64,000 nucleotides of DNA from Afipia carboxidovorans OM5 (GTDB lineage Bacteria; Pseudomonadota; Alphaproteobacteria; Rhizobiales; Xanthobacteraceae). The position numbers were made by a program, and so were the translations under genes. The DNA lies in assembly GCF_000218565.1 (NCBI RefSeq), contig NC_015684.1, positions 3,038,001-3,102,000 on the forward strand, read 5' to 3'. Below the pieces are notes generated by a model. The model did no database searches. It worked only from the letters and a program-made list of their open reading frames with translations, and was not told the DNA's origin. Shown in pieces: positions 42,242 through 51,711 of this stretch; position 1 is the stretch's first letter, and every line of letters begins with the position of its first letter.

Positions 42242-45081
42242 ATCCTCTCAAAGAATTGCAGACACATGGCCAGTCGATCTGGCTCGATTTCCTCGCGCGC
42301 GGCTTTATCGCCAAGGGCGACTTGAAAGCCATGGTCGAGCGCGACGGCGTGCGCGGCGTCACCTCCAACCCCTCCATTTTCGAAAAGGCGATCGGCAGCA
42401 GCGACGAATACGATGCCACCTTCGAGAAGCTTCTCAAGGGTGGCGACCGTTCGGTGATCGACCTTTATGAAGCCGTCGCCATCGAGGATATCCAGAACGC
42501 TGCCGACGTGTTGAAGCCGACCTATGACGAACTCGACGGCCGCGACGGTTTTGTCAGCCTCGAGGTCTCGCCCTATCTCGCACGCGACGCCGAAGGCACC
42601 CTCACTGAGGCACGGCGGCTGTGGCAGGCGGTCGGCCGCGAGAATTTGATGGTGAAGGTGCCGGGCACACGCGAGGGCCTGCCCGCAATCGAGCAGCTCA
42701 CGGCGGAAGGCCTGAGCATCAACATCACGCTTCTGTTCTCGCAGAAGGTCTACGCGCAGGTGCTGGAAGCTTACATCTCGGGCCTGGAGAAATTCGCGGC
42801 CAAGGGCGGCGACATCTCCAAGGTCGCGAGCGTCGCCTCGTTCTTCGTGAGCCGCATCGACACCGCGGCGGATCGGCAGATCGACGACAAGATCGCCGCT
42901 GCCAACGATGAGGAGCGCAAGGCGCATCTCGCCACGCTGAAAGGCAAGGTCGCGATCGCCAACGCTAAGCTTGCCTACCAACACTACAAGGGCGTCATCA
43001 CCTCCGAGCGCTGGAAGGCGCTGGAAGCCAAAGGCGCGCGCGTGCAGCGCCTGCTTTGGGCCTCCACAGGCACCAAGAACAAGGCTTATAGCGACGTTCT
43101 CTACGTCGAGGAGTTGATCGGGCCAGACACCGTCAACACCGTGCCGCCGGCCACGCTCGATGCCTTCCGCGACCACGGCAAGGTGCATGATACGCTGGAA
43201 GAGAATCTTCCCGAGGCTGCGCAGGTGCTGGCCGATCTGGCCGACGCCGGCATTTCGCTCGATTCGATCACCGATCATCTCGTGCACGACGGCGTGCGGC
43301 TGTTCTCCGAAGCCGCCGACCAGTTGCTCGGCGCAGTCGCGGCCAAGCGCGCGCGGATGCTGGGCAAGAAGATCGATACACAGGCGTTCTCTCTCGGTGA
43401 CGACCTCACCCACACCACCAAGGCGCTCACCGACGACTGGCGCGCCGAAGGCAAGGGCCGCAGGCTATGGAAGCGCGACGCTTCGGTGTGGACCGGGCAT
43501 GACGAAGCCAAATGGCTCGGCTGGCTCGATGCGGTTGCGCGCGAACAGAATTCGCTGCGGCTCTATCAACGCTTTGCCGACGCCGTGAAGCGCGCGAAGT
43601 TCACCGATGCCGTCGTGCTCGGCATGGGCGGATCGAGCCTCGGGCCGGAGGTGCTTGCCACCACCTTCAAGCAGGCGAAGGGTTTTCCGAAACTGCACAT
43701 TCTCGATTCGACCGATCCCGCGCAGGTGAAGCGCGTGGAGAAATCCATCAACCTCACCCGCACGCTGTTCATCGTTTCCAGCAAATCCGGCGGCACCACC
43801 GAACCCAACGCGCTGATGGATTATTTCTTCGCGCGCGTGGAGAAGGTCAGCGGGCAGCAGCCCGGCGTGCATTTCGTCGCCGTCACCGATCCCGGCTCGT
43901 CGCTGGAGAAGGTCGCGCACGAGCGCGGCTTCATCCATGTCTTTCATGGCGGGCCGAGCATCGGCGGGCGTTATTCAGTGATCTCGCCGTTCGGCCTCGT
44001 ACCTGCGGCCGCAGCCGGTATCGATCTCAAGAAATTCTTGGAATCGGCGGGCGCAATGGCGCATGCCTGCGGCGCGGATGTGCCGCCGCACGAGAACCCG
44101 GGCATCCAGCTTGGCCTCGCGCTTGGCGCAGCGGCCCGCGCGGGCCGCGACAAGGTCACGCTGTCGGCGTCACGCCAGATCGAGGATTTCGGCGCATGGA
44201 CCGAGCAGCTCATTGCCGAATCCACCGGCAAGAATGGCCGCGCACTGATCCCGCTCGCCGATGAGCCACTCGGCAAGCCCGACGTCTATGGCGCCGACCG
44301 CGTGTTCGTCGATCTCGCACTCAACGGCGACACCTCGCGCGAGGCCGCACTCGCCGCACTCGAACGGGCGGGCCACCCTGTCATTCGCATCGCGGTGACG
44401 GATGCCACCCATATTGGTCAGGAGTTCTTCCGCTTCGAGATCGCAACGGCGGTTGCGTGCAGCGTGATCGGCGTCAATCCGTTCGATCAGCCGGACGTCG
44501 AGGCCGCCAAGGTCAAAACGCGCGAACTCACCGCCGCCTTCGAGCGCGACGGCACGCTGCCGGAGGAAACGCCGCTTGTCACCGATGGCAACCTCTCGGT
44601 CTACACTGACGACAACAACGCCGAGGCGCTACGCGAAGCGGGTGCGGACGGCACCGTGGCGTCGTGGCTGAAGGCGCATTTCGCGCGCATCGAGGCCGGC
44701 GATTACGCCGCCCTGCTCGCCTATATCGACCGCAACGACAAGGATGTCGCCGCAGTCCAGAAGGCGCGCATCGCCATCCGCGATGCCAAGCGCGTTGCGA
44801 CCTGCGCAGGCTTCGGGCCGCGCTTCCTGCACTCCACCGGGCAAGCCTACAAAGGCGGACCGAACACCGGCGTGTTCGTACAGATCACCGCGGACGACGC
44901 GAAAGATCTCCCGGTGCCGGGGCAGAAGGCGAGCTTCGGCATCATCAAGGCCGCGCAGGCGCGAGGCGATTTCGGCGTGCTCACCGAGCGCGACCGTCGC
45001 GCGCTGCGACTTCACATCAAGGGCGACGTCGGAAAGGGACTTGCCGCCATCAACGCCGCGGTGGCGCAGGCCCTGTCGTAA
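42238..45081 (+). CDS. Bifunctional transaldolase / glucose-6-phosphate isomerase
   Basis: A 947-aa fusion. The N-terminal half (about 1-370) is transaldolase: DFLARGFIAKGDLKAMVERD, GVTSNPSIFEKAI and the Schiff-base lysine K140 (NLMVKVPGT). The C-terminal half (about 385-947) is phosphoglucose isomerase: VLGMGGSSLGPEV, VSSKSGGTTEPNALMDYF and the HENPGIQLGLALG helix. The fusion links fructose-6-phosphate supply with entry of glucose-6-phosphate into the pathway. It starts 4 nt inside the tkt end, and gnd follows after 9 bases. Such fusions are known from several bacteria. Confidence 0.95.
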   Translation: MNPLKELQTHGQSIWLDFLARGFIAKGDLKAMVERDGVRGVTSNPSIFEKAIGSSDEYDATFEKLLKGGDRSVIDLYEAVAIEDIQNAADVLKPTYDELDGRDGFVSLEVSPYLARDAEGTLTEARRLWQAVGRENLMVKVPGTREGLPAIEQLTAEGLSINITLLFSQKVYAQVLEAYISGLEKFAAKGGDISKVASVASFFVSRIDTAADRQIDDKIAAANDEERKAHLATLKGKVAIANAKLAYQHYKGVITSERWKALEAKGARVQRLLWASTGTKNKAYSDVLYVEELIGPDTVNTVPPATLDAFRDHGKVHDTLEENLPEAAQVLADLADAGISLDSITDHLVHDGVRLFSEAADQLLGAVAAKRARMLGKKIDTQAFSLGDDLTHTTKALTDDWRAEGKGRRLWKRDASVWTGHDEAKWLGWLDAVAREQNSLRLYQRFADAVKRAKFTDAVVLGMGGSSLGPEVLATTFKQAKGFPKLHILDSTDPAQVKRVEKSINLTRTLFIVSSKSGGTTEPNALMDYFFARVEKVSGQQPGVHFVAVTDPGSSLEKVAHERGFIHVFHGGPSIGGRYSVISPFGLVPAAAAGIDLKKFLESAGAMAHACGADVPPHENPGIQLGLALGAAARAGRDKVTLSASRQIEDFGAWTEQLIAESTGKNGRALIPLADEPLGKPDVYGADRVFVDLALNGDTSREAALAALERAGHPVIRIAVTDATHIGQEFFRFEIATAVACSVIGVNPFDQPDVEAAKVKTRELTAAFERDGTLPEETPLVTDGNLSVYTDDNNAEALREAGADGTVASWLKAHFARIEAGDYAALLAYIDRNDKDVAAVQKARIAIRDAKRVATCAGFGPRFLHSTGQAYKGGPNTGVFVQITADDAKDLPVPGQKASFGIIKAAQARGDFGVLTERDRRALRLHIKGDVGKGLAAINAAVAQALS

Positions 45082-45090
45082 GGAGGTTTC

Positions 45091-46125
45091 ATGCAGATCG
45101 GACTCATCGGCCTGGGCCGGATGGGTGGCAACATCACGCGCCGCCTGATCGAGATGGGCAAACACGAGGTCGCCGTGTTTGACATCAATCCCGACGCGGT
45201 CGCCGAGTTCGCCCGTTATGGCGCGATCGCCACCACCTCGCTCGACGACGTCGCCTCCAGGCTGAAGCCGCCGCGCACGATCTGGGTGATGCTGCCTGCG
45301 GGCAAGATCACCGAAGACACGATCCACGCGCTGTCCTCCGTTCTGGAGCGCGGCGACACCATCATCGATGGCGGCAATACCTTCTGGCAGGACGACGTGC
45401 GTCGCGCGCAAGCGCTTGAGGAAAAGGGTATCCACTACATCGATGTCGGCACCAGCGGCGGCATCTGGGGTCATGAGCGTGGCTACTGCATGATGATCGG
45501 CGGCGACAAGGCCGCCGTCGACCGGCTCGACCCGATCTTCGCAACGCTTGCGCCAGGCGAGAGCGGCCTGCCCCGCACGCCGGGCCGCGACGACCGCGAC
45601 CCGCGCGCCGAGCAGGGCTACATCCATGCTGGTCCCGTGGGCGCGGGTCATTTCGTCAAGATGGTGCATAACGGCATCGAATACGGTCTGATGCAGGCCT
45701 ATGCCGAAGGCTTCGACATCCTCAAAAATGCCAACATCGAAGCGCTGCCGCCCGAGCATCGCTTCGACATCGACCTTGCCGACGTTGCGGAAGTCTGGCG
45801 GCGCGGCAGCGTGATCTCGTCGTGGCTTCTCGACCTCACCGCATCCGCGCTCGCTCGTAACCAGACGCTCGATCAGTATTCGGGCTTCGTGGAGGATTCC
45901 GGCGAAGGCCGCTGGACCATAGCGGCTGCGATCGACGAGGCGGTGCCGGCCGAAGTGATTACTGCGGCACTGTTCGCGCGTTTTCGGTCGCGCAGGGAAC
46001 ACACCTTCGCTGAAAAGATCCTCTCCGCGATGCGCGCCGGCTTCGGCGGCCACAAGGAGCCGCAGCAGCACCCCGACGCGCCCGGCGCCAAGGCGCCCGA
46101 AAAGCTCAAGCCCAAAGATGACTAA
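45091..46125 (+). CDS. gnd: 6-phosphogluconate dehydrogenase, decarboxylating (short, YqeC-type)
   Basis: A 344-aa enzyme, shorter than the 470-aa classical form, of the group often called YqeC/GndA-like and often NAD-dependent. NAD fold: MQIGLIGLGRMGGNITRRL (residues 1-19). Substrate loop DVGTSGGIWGHERGYCMMIGG; then HAGPVGAGHFVKMVHNGIEYG with catalytic lysine and asparagine. It converts 6-phosphogluconate to ribulose 5-phosphate and CO2. GGAGG precedes the start. Cofactor choice is family knowledge, not shown. Confidence 0.94.
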   Translation: MQIGLIGLGRMGGNITRRLIEMGKHEVAVFDINPDAVAEFARYGAIATTSLDDVASRLKPPRTIWVMLPAGKITEDTIHALSSVLERGDTIIDGGNTFWQDDVRRAQALEEKGIHYIDVGTSGGIWGHERGYCMMIGGDKAAVDRLDPIFATLAPGESGLPRTPGRDDRDPRAEQGYIHAGPVGAGHFVKMVHNGIEYGLMQAYAEGFDILKNANIEALPPEHRFDIDLADVAEVWRRGSVISSWLLDLTASALARNQTLDQYSGFVEDSGEGRWTIAAAIDEAVPAEVITAALFARFRSRREHTFAEKILSAMRAGFGGHKEPQQHPDAPGAKAPEKLKPKDD

Positions 46126-46139
46126 GCAGGAGCTTGCGT

Positions 46140-47666
46140 ATGATGAATGCCGATACCGTGAACGCACGCGCGCGAATTCCGGATTCCTGCTGCTTCGTGA
46201 TCTTCGGCGTCACCGGCGATCTTGCCCACCGGCTGGTCATTCCCGCACTCTACAATCTGGCGGAAGCAAACCTTCTGCCTGAAAAATTCTGCGTCATCGG
46301 CGTCACCCGCACCGAGACGCAGAGCAAGACGTTGAAGACCGAGTTGATGAGCGGGCTCGAAAAGTTCGCGACCCGCCCGGTGAAGCAGGACGTGGCCGAC
46401 AAGCTGTTCGGCTGCCTCACCGCGATCCATGCCGACCCGAACGATCCTCAATCATTCGACGCACTGAAAGCCGAACTGAAGCGGGTGTCGGAGGATGGCG
46501 ACATCACTAACCACCTGTTCTATCTCGCGGTGCCGCCCGGTGCGTTCAAGCCGATCAGCGAAGCGCTCGGCAAGAACGGGCTCCTCAAGGAGAGCAAGGG
46601 CGCGTGGCGGCGTCTGGTGATCGAAAAACCGTTCGGCACCGATCTGCAATCCGCGCGGCAGCTCAATGCCGATCTCATTCGCCTCGTCAACGAACATCAG
46701 ATCTATCGGATCGATCATTATCTCGGCAAGGAGACAGTGCAGAACATCCTGGTGCTGCGCTTCGCCAATGGCATGTTCGAACCGATCTGGAATCGCAACC
46801 ATATCGATCATATCCAGATCACGGTGGCGGAGACGCTTGATGTCGGCCGCCGTGGCAGCTTCTATGAAGAGACCGGCGCGCTGCGTGACATGGTGCCGAA
46901 CCATCTGTTTCAGTTGATGGCACTGGTGGCGATGGAGCCGCCCTCGCGGTTCGACGCGCACTCCGTGCGTTCGGAGAAAGGTGAGGCGCTGGCCGCGATC
47001 CAGTTGCAATCGGAATCCGAAGCACTGAGGAATTCGGTGCGTGGCCAATATCTCGCAGGTCGCATCGGCGACCGGCAGGTCGGCTATTATCGCCAGACCA
47101 AGGACGTCTCACCCGACAGCACGATCGAGACCTATGCCGCGCTGAAACTCACTATCGACAACTGGCGGTGGGCCGGCGTGCCGTTCTATCTGCGCACCGG
47201 CAAGGCGCTCGCCGCCAAGCGCACCGAAGTCGCGATCCGCTTCAAGCAAGCACCATTCTCGATGTTCCGCACCACCGAGGTGGAGCGGCTGTCGCAGAAC
47301 TATCTCGTCATCGGCATCGAGCCGACCGAGGGCGTCACGCTGCAGTTCAACACCAAGGTGCCGGGACCGCAGGTGACGATCGACGGCGTCGAGATGAAAT
47401 TCAAATACAAGGATTACTTCCGCGCCTCGCCTAACACCGGCTACGAGACGCTGCTTTACGATTGCATGATCGGTGACAACATCCTGTTTCAGCGCGCCGA
47501 TGGCGTGGAGGCCGGGTGGGCTGCGGTGCAGCCTTTTCTTGATGCCTGGAAGAAGGCGGGCGCGAAGGGGCTTGCGATGTATCAAGCGGGCACTGACGGC
47601 CCCGAGGAAGCGCACGAATTGCTGGAGCGTGACGGTCGCCGCTGGCGCGCCATTATCGGGGATTGA
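46140..47666 (+). CDS. zwf: Glucose-6-phosphate dehydrogenase
   Basis: A 508-aa enzyme from the ATG at 46140, seven bases after AGGAG; the TTG at 46134 is less likely. Motifs: IFGVTGDLAHRLVIPAL (NADP binding, residues 19-35), VIEKPFGTD and the active site RIDHYLGKETVQN (about 200-212). It is the first step of the oxidative pentose phosphate path. It is followed 2 bases later by pgl. Note that gnd precedes zwf, the reverse of the pathway order. Confidence 0.97.
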   Translation: MMNADTVNARARIPDSCCFVIFGVTGDLAHRLVIPALYNLAEANLLPEKFCVIGVTRTETQSKTLKTELMSGLEKFATRPVKQDVADKLFGCLTAIHADPNDPQSFDALKAELKRVSEDGDITNHLFYLAVPPGAFKPISEALGKNGLLKESKGAWRRLVIEKPFGTDLQSARQLNADLIRLVNEHQIYRIDHYLGKETVQNILVLRFANGMFEPIWNRNHIDHIQITVAETLDVGRRGSFYEETGALRDMVPNHLFQLMALVAMEPPSRFDAHSVRSEKGEALAAIQLQSESEALRNSVRGQYLAGRIGDRQVGYYRQTKDVSPDSTIETYAALKLTIDNWRWAGVPFYLRTGKALAAKRTEVAIRFKQAPFSMFRTTEVERLSQNYLVIGIEPTEGVTLQFNTKVPGPQVTIDGVEMKFKYKDYFRASPNTGYETLLYDCMIGDNILFQRADGVEAGWAAVQPFLDAWKKAGAKGLAMYQAGTDGPEEAHELLERDGRRWRAIIGD

Positions 47667-47668
47667 GC

Positions 47669-48406
47669 ATGGGACGGCCGCACGTCATCGTCGAGGCAGA
47701 TACGGCTGCATTGGCGGGCCGCGCGGCGCAGCGTCTCGTCGCACGAGTGACGGAGAACAATGGCCTCTGTGCGATCTGCCTTACCGGCGGTTCGACGCCG
47801 AAGCGGCTGTATGAATTGCTGGCAACACCGGAATGGCGCGCGCGGCTGCCATGGGAGCGCATTCACTGGTTCATCGGCGACGACCGTTTCGTGCCGGAGA
47901 ATGATCCGCTCAGCAATATCGGCATGGCGCGCCTTGCGTTTCTCGATGCCTGCGCACCGCCAGAGACGATCCATCCGATTCCAACCGATACGGCCTCGCC
48001 GGACGAAGCCGCGCGCCTTTACGAGGCAACGCTTCGTGATTTTCAGGCCCATGCCCGCACCAGCGATGCTCCGCTATTCGATCTCGTGCTGCTCGGCGTC
48101 GGCCCGGATGGGCACATCGCCTCGCTGTTCCCCGGCTACCCTGCAGCCACCGAGACCCAGCGCTGGGTCGTCGGCGTACCGAAAGCGAACGTTGCGCCGT
48201 TCGTGCCGCGCGTCAGCCTCACACTGCCTTGTCTCGCACAATGCCGCGAAATGCTGCTGATGGCGTCGGGCGCGGAGAAGCGTGCAATCCTCACACGTGT
48301 GTTCGCGGGCGAAGACCTGCCGGCCGCGCACGCCTCGTCCAAGCGTGGCGACACGATCTGGCTGATCGACAAGGCCGCGGCGCCCGACATTGGCGAGGCG
48401 CCATGA
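47669..48406 (+). CDS. pgl: 6-phosphogluconolactonase
   Basis: A 245-aa enzyme of the DevB/SOL type that opens 6-phosphogluconolactone. Motifs: CLTGGSTPKRLYELL (about residues 37-51), WFIGDDRFVPENDPLSN and LLGVGPDGHIASLFPG. The start is the ATG at 47669, two bases past the zwf stop; a TTG two codons earlier is less likely. The end overlaps gntK by 4 nt (ATGA). Confidence 0.96.
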   Translation: MGRPHVIVEADTAALAGRAAQRLVARVTENNGLCAICLTGGSTPKRLYELLATPEWRARLPWERIHWFIGDDRFVPENDPLSNIGMARLAFLDACAPPETIHPIPTDTASPDEAARLYEATLRDFQAHARTSDAPLFDLVLLGVGPDGHIASLFPGYPAATETQRWVVGVPKANVAPFVPRVSLTLPCLAQCREMLLMASGAEKRAILTRVFAGEDLPAAHASSKRGDTIWLIDKAAAPDIGEAP

Positions 48407-48945
48407 CATCGGACGCTAACATCAAGATCATCATCGTCATGGGCGTCTCGGGATCAGGCAAGACCACCATCGCGCGGGCGCTGGCGAGCCGCATCGGCTT
48501 CGCTATGCGGGATGGCGATGACGATCACCCGCCCGCGAATATCGCGAAAATGAAAGCCGGTTTTCCCCTGACCGATGAAGACCGCCTGCCCTGGCTGAAG
48601 ACGATTGCCGATACCATCGAACGCCACGCGGAGAACGGCCCGCCGCTCGTCATCGCCTGCTCTGCGCTGAAGCGCGTCTATCGCACCCTTCTCGTGCATG
48701 GCCGCAAAGATGTGCGCATCGTGTTTCTGCAGGGAAGCGTCGAGTTGATCGCACAACGCCTCAAACGCCGCGGCGGGCATTTCATGCCGCCCGCGCTGCT
48801 CGAAAGCCAACTCAAGACGCTGGAGCCACCGCAACCGGATGAGTTCGCCATCAGCGTCGATATCGATGCATCCGTGGAACGGATCGTCGACAAAATCGTC
48901 GCCGCCCTCGATCTGCCCGACACCTCAAGAGTGAGAACACCATGA
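48403..48945 (+). CDS. gntK: Gluconokinase
   Basis: A 180-aa kinase that makes 6-phosphogluconate from gluconate and ATP, feeding gnd. P-loop: IIVMGVSGSGKTTIARAL (about residues 9-26). Substrate side FAMRDGDDDHPPANIAKM (about 32-49), and GGHFMPPALLESQLKTLE typical of GntK. The frame is open 58 codons upstream, inside pgl; the ATG at 48403 overlaps the pgl stop. It also overlaps the next gene by 4 nt. Confidence 0.96.
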   Translation: MTSDANIKIIIVMGVSGSGKTTIARALASRIGFAMRDGDDDHPPANIAKMKAGFPLTDEDRLPWLKTIADTIERHAENGPPLVIACSALKRVYRTLLVHGRKDVRIVFLQGSVELIAQRLKRRGGHFMPPALLESQLKTLEPPQPDEFAISVDIDASVERIVDKIVAALDLPDTSRVRTP

Positions 48946-49745
48946 CCTCGATCCGCCTCGTCGTCTCGGATGTCGACGGTACGCTCCTCAACCCGGACAA
49001 GCAGTTGACGCCAGCCGCCATCGCCGCCGTGCACCGCCTGCATGCGCACGGTGTCGCCTTCACCGCCGTCAGCAGCCGCCCGCCGTTCGGCATGCGGATG
49101 CTGATGGCGCCGCTGAAGCTGATGCTTCCACTGGGCGCGTTCAACGGCAGCATGATGTTCGAGCCGGGCGGCGCCACGCTCGAAAACCACACCATTCCCC
49201 ACGATGCCGTCAATGTCGCGATTGAGTTGCTCACCGCCCGTGGGATCGATGTCTGGCTGTTCACCACGGAGCGCTGGATCATCCGCCGCAGCGACGGACC
49301 CTATATCGAGCGGGAACGGCGCGCGATCGCCTTCGAGCCGGACGTCGTCGATACCGGCGCGCCGCTGCCGGAGAATATCTGCAAGGTCGTCGGCGTCAGT
49401 GACGACTTCGAGCTTCTCGCCGCGTGCGAACCGGAGATGAAAGCTGCGCTCGGCAAGGCCGCGCATGTGACGCGCTCGCAGAATTATTATCTCGACGTCA
49501 CCGCACCCGGAGTCGACAAGGGCACCTTCGTGGAGGCGATCGCCAGCCGGCTTGAAATTCCGCTGAAGGACGTGGCAACCATCGGCGACATGGTCAACGA
49601 CCTGCCGATGTTTCTCAAAAGTGGCGTATCGTTTGCGATGGGTAATGCCGGCGACGCCGTGAAGTCGCGCGCGACCTACACTACCGCATCGAACGCCGAA
49701 GACGGCTTTGCGAAGGCGATGGATCGGATACTCGAACTCGCCTGA
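48942..49745 (+). CDS. Cof-type HAD family hydrolase
   Basis: A 267-aa phosphatase of the Cof/YbiV HAD IIB group. Nucleophile motif VVSDVDGTLLNPDKQL (about residues 7-22), and C-terminal acids DMVNDLPMFLKSG. HAD Cof enzymes act on sugar phosphates or flavin-like substrates. Its place at the end of the pentose phosphate operon (4-nt overlap with gntK) suggests a phosphosugar substrate such as a by-product of the path (inference). It is convergent with GH15 with 5 bases between. Confidence 0.93.
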   Translation: MTSIRLVVSDVDGTLLNPDKQLTPAAIAAVHRLHAHGVAFTAVSSRPPFGMRMLMAPLKLMLPLGAFNGSMMFEPGGATLENHTIPHDAVNVAIELLTARGIDVWLFTTERWIIRRSDGPYIERERRAIAFEPDVVDTGAPLPENICKVVGVSDDFELLAACEPEMKAALGKAAHVTRSQNYYLDVTAPGVDKGTFVEAIASRLEIPLKDVATIGDMVNDLPMFLKSGVSFAMGNAGDAVKSRATYTTASNAEDGFAKAMDRILELA

Positions 49746-49750
49746 AGCCG

Positions 49751-51562
49751 TTAATCCTTCCGCGCGCGCTGCACAGCGGGCTTGTCGGGATGAAGTGCGG
49801 CGAAAATGTTCTGCGCGGTGTTGATGATCGCGATGTGCGTCAGCGCCTGCGGGAAATTTCCGGTCTGACGCCGCAGGATCGGATCATACTCCTCCGATAA
49901 CAGCCCAAGATCATTGGCGATGCCATGGACCCGCAGATAGAGCTCGCGTGCATCATCGACACGGCCGAGCAGCACATAGGCGTCGGCGAGCCATAGCGTG
50001 CAGGCGAGAAACGCTCCTTCGATCGGCTGCGCCTCGTTGTCGTGCACCTCCTGCGGATCGTGCCGCAGCACGAAGCCGCCACGCATCATCCGCCGTTCGA
50101 TCGCGGCGATGGTGCCGATGATGCGTGGATCATCCGGTTTCAGAAAGCCGACTGCGGGGAGAAGCAGTAGGCTCGCATCAAGCAACTTCGATCCGTAGGA
50201 TTCGACAAAGGTATTTTCCTCTGCGTCGAAACCATTGGTGCAGATGTCGGCGTGAATGCGATCGCGGAGCACGCGCCATTCTTCCACCGGACCTTTCTTG
50301 CCGAATTTCTCGACGCCGAGCACGGCGCGGTCGAACGCCACCCAGCACATCACCTTGGAAAATACATAATGGCGGCCGGGGCCGCGTCGCTCCCAGATGC
50401 CGCAATCGGGCTCGGTCCAAACCTTCGCGAGGTGCTCCAGGAGCGCAAGCTCCACTGGCCAGGTATCGCCGTTCAATTCGATCCGGTTGACACGAGCCTG
50501 ATAGAAAGCGTCCATCAGCTCTCCGTACACGTCGAGCTGCAATTGCGCATGCGCAGCATTGCCGAAGCGCACCGGCCGCGAGTTCTCGTAGCCCGGCAGC
50601 CAGTCGGCCTGCCATTCGAGAAGGCGGCGCTGGCCTGTGATGCTGTACATGATCTGCATATCGGCGGGCGAACCCGCGACCGAGCGCAACAGCCACTCGT
50701 GCCAGGCGATCGCCTCTTCGGCATAGCCACTGTCGATCAGCGCAAGCAGCGTGAAGGTCGCGTCCCGCAGCCAACAAAAGCGATAATCCCAGTTGCGCGC
50801 GCCACCGATCTTTTCCGGCAATGACGTAGTCGGCGCCGCAACGATGCCACCGGTTGGCGCATAGGTCATGGCTTTCAGCGTAATCAGCGAGCGCTGAATG
50901 AATTCGCGATGCTGACCCTTGAAGTTGCATCGGGAGGACCACTCACGCCAGAACGTCTCGGTCTCCTCCAGCGCGGCCTCGATATCGATCGGCTCCGACA
51001 CCGGAAGATGCGAGGGGTCATAGGTCATGACGTAATGGTACAACTCGCCTTCACGCACCTTGAAGTCGGAGACCGTCGTCATGCCCTCGCCCTGCATGTC
51101 GAGATTGCTGCGCAACACCACCATGTCGGGCCCGGCAATCGCTTGCAGTGTGTCGTCCTCGAGCCGCCGCACCCACGGAACCTCGGAGCCCGAGCCGAAA
51201 CGCAGCAGCAGCTCCATCCGCATCTCGACGACACCGGCATCGCCACGCACCATGCGTACAATATCGGAGGCCTCGCCACGTGGCGGCATGAAGTCGATCA
51301 GGGTGCAGGTGCCGCTCTCGCATCTGAATGTCGTTTCCAGGATGAGCGTCTGGTCGCGATAGGCGCGCGTGACGCTGTAGGTCTCGCTCGCGGGCGCGAT
51401 CTGCCAGCGACCGTGCTCGGGGGTCCCGAGCAGCGCAGCAAAACACGCATCCGAATCGAACGTCGGCCAGCACAGCCAGTCGATCGAGCCATTGCGGCTG
51501 ACGAGTGCGGCGGTGAGGCAATCTCCGATCAGCGCATAATCTTCGATGGGAGACGGCAACAC
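49751..51562 (-). CDS. Glycoside hydrolase family 15 protein (glucoamylase/trehalase-like)
   Basis: A 603-aa GH15 protein. N-terminal domain: SPIEDYALIGDCLTAALVSR and GSIDWLCWPTFDSDACFAAL. Catalytic (alpha/alpha)6 barrel: KIGGARNWDYRFCWLRDATF (about 252-271), ending CGIWERRGPGRHYVFSKVMC with the general acid region. Family members hydrolyse alpha-glucosides such as starch ends or trehalose. No signal peptide is seen, so it is probably cytoplasmic and may act on trehalose or stored glycogen (inference). It faces the pentose phosphate operon, 5 bases apart at the stops. Confidence 0.92.
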   Translation of the reverse strand: MLPSPIEDYALIGDCLTAALVSRNGSIDWLCWPTFDSDACFAALLGTPEHGRWQIAPASETYSVTRAYRDQTLILETTFRCESGTCTLIDFMPPRGEASDIVRMVRGDAGVVEMRMELLLRFGSGSEVPWVRRLEDDTLQAIAGPDMVVLRSNLDMQGEGMTTVSDFKVREGELYHYVMTYDPSHLPVSEPIDIEAALEETETFWREWSSRCNFKGQHREFIQRSLITLKAMTYAPTGGIVAAPTTSLPEKIGGARNWDYRFCWLRDATFTLLALIDSGYAEEAIAWHEWLLRSVAGSPADMQIMYSITGQRRLLEWQADWLPGYENSRPVRFGNAAHAQLQLDVYGELMDAFYQARVNRIELNGDTWPVELALLEHLAKVWTEPDCGIWERRGPGRHYVFSKVMCWVAFDRAVLGVEKFGKKGPVEEWRVLRDRIHADICTNGFDAEENTFVESYGSKLLDASLLLLPAVGFLKPDDPRIIGTIAAIERRMMRGGFVLRHDPQEVHDNEAQPIEGAFLACTLWLADAYVLLGRVDDARELYLRVHGIANDLGLLSEEYDPILRRQTGNFPQALTHIAIINTAQNIFAALHPDKPAVQRARKD

Positions 51563-51711
51563 GAACCTCGCTCAGGGGGAAGGAAACCGCGCCGAACGGC
51601 GCATCCGGATACACCGATGCAACGACAGGCACTCAGGCATGGGAAGGATTAACGCACACGCATCGTTTTCGTTGCACGCGCAGTCTGCCACGCAACGTCG
51701 ACGATGCAAAA

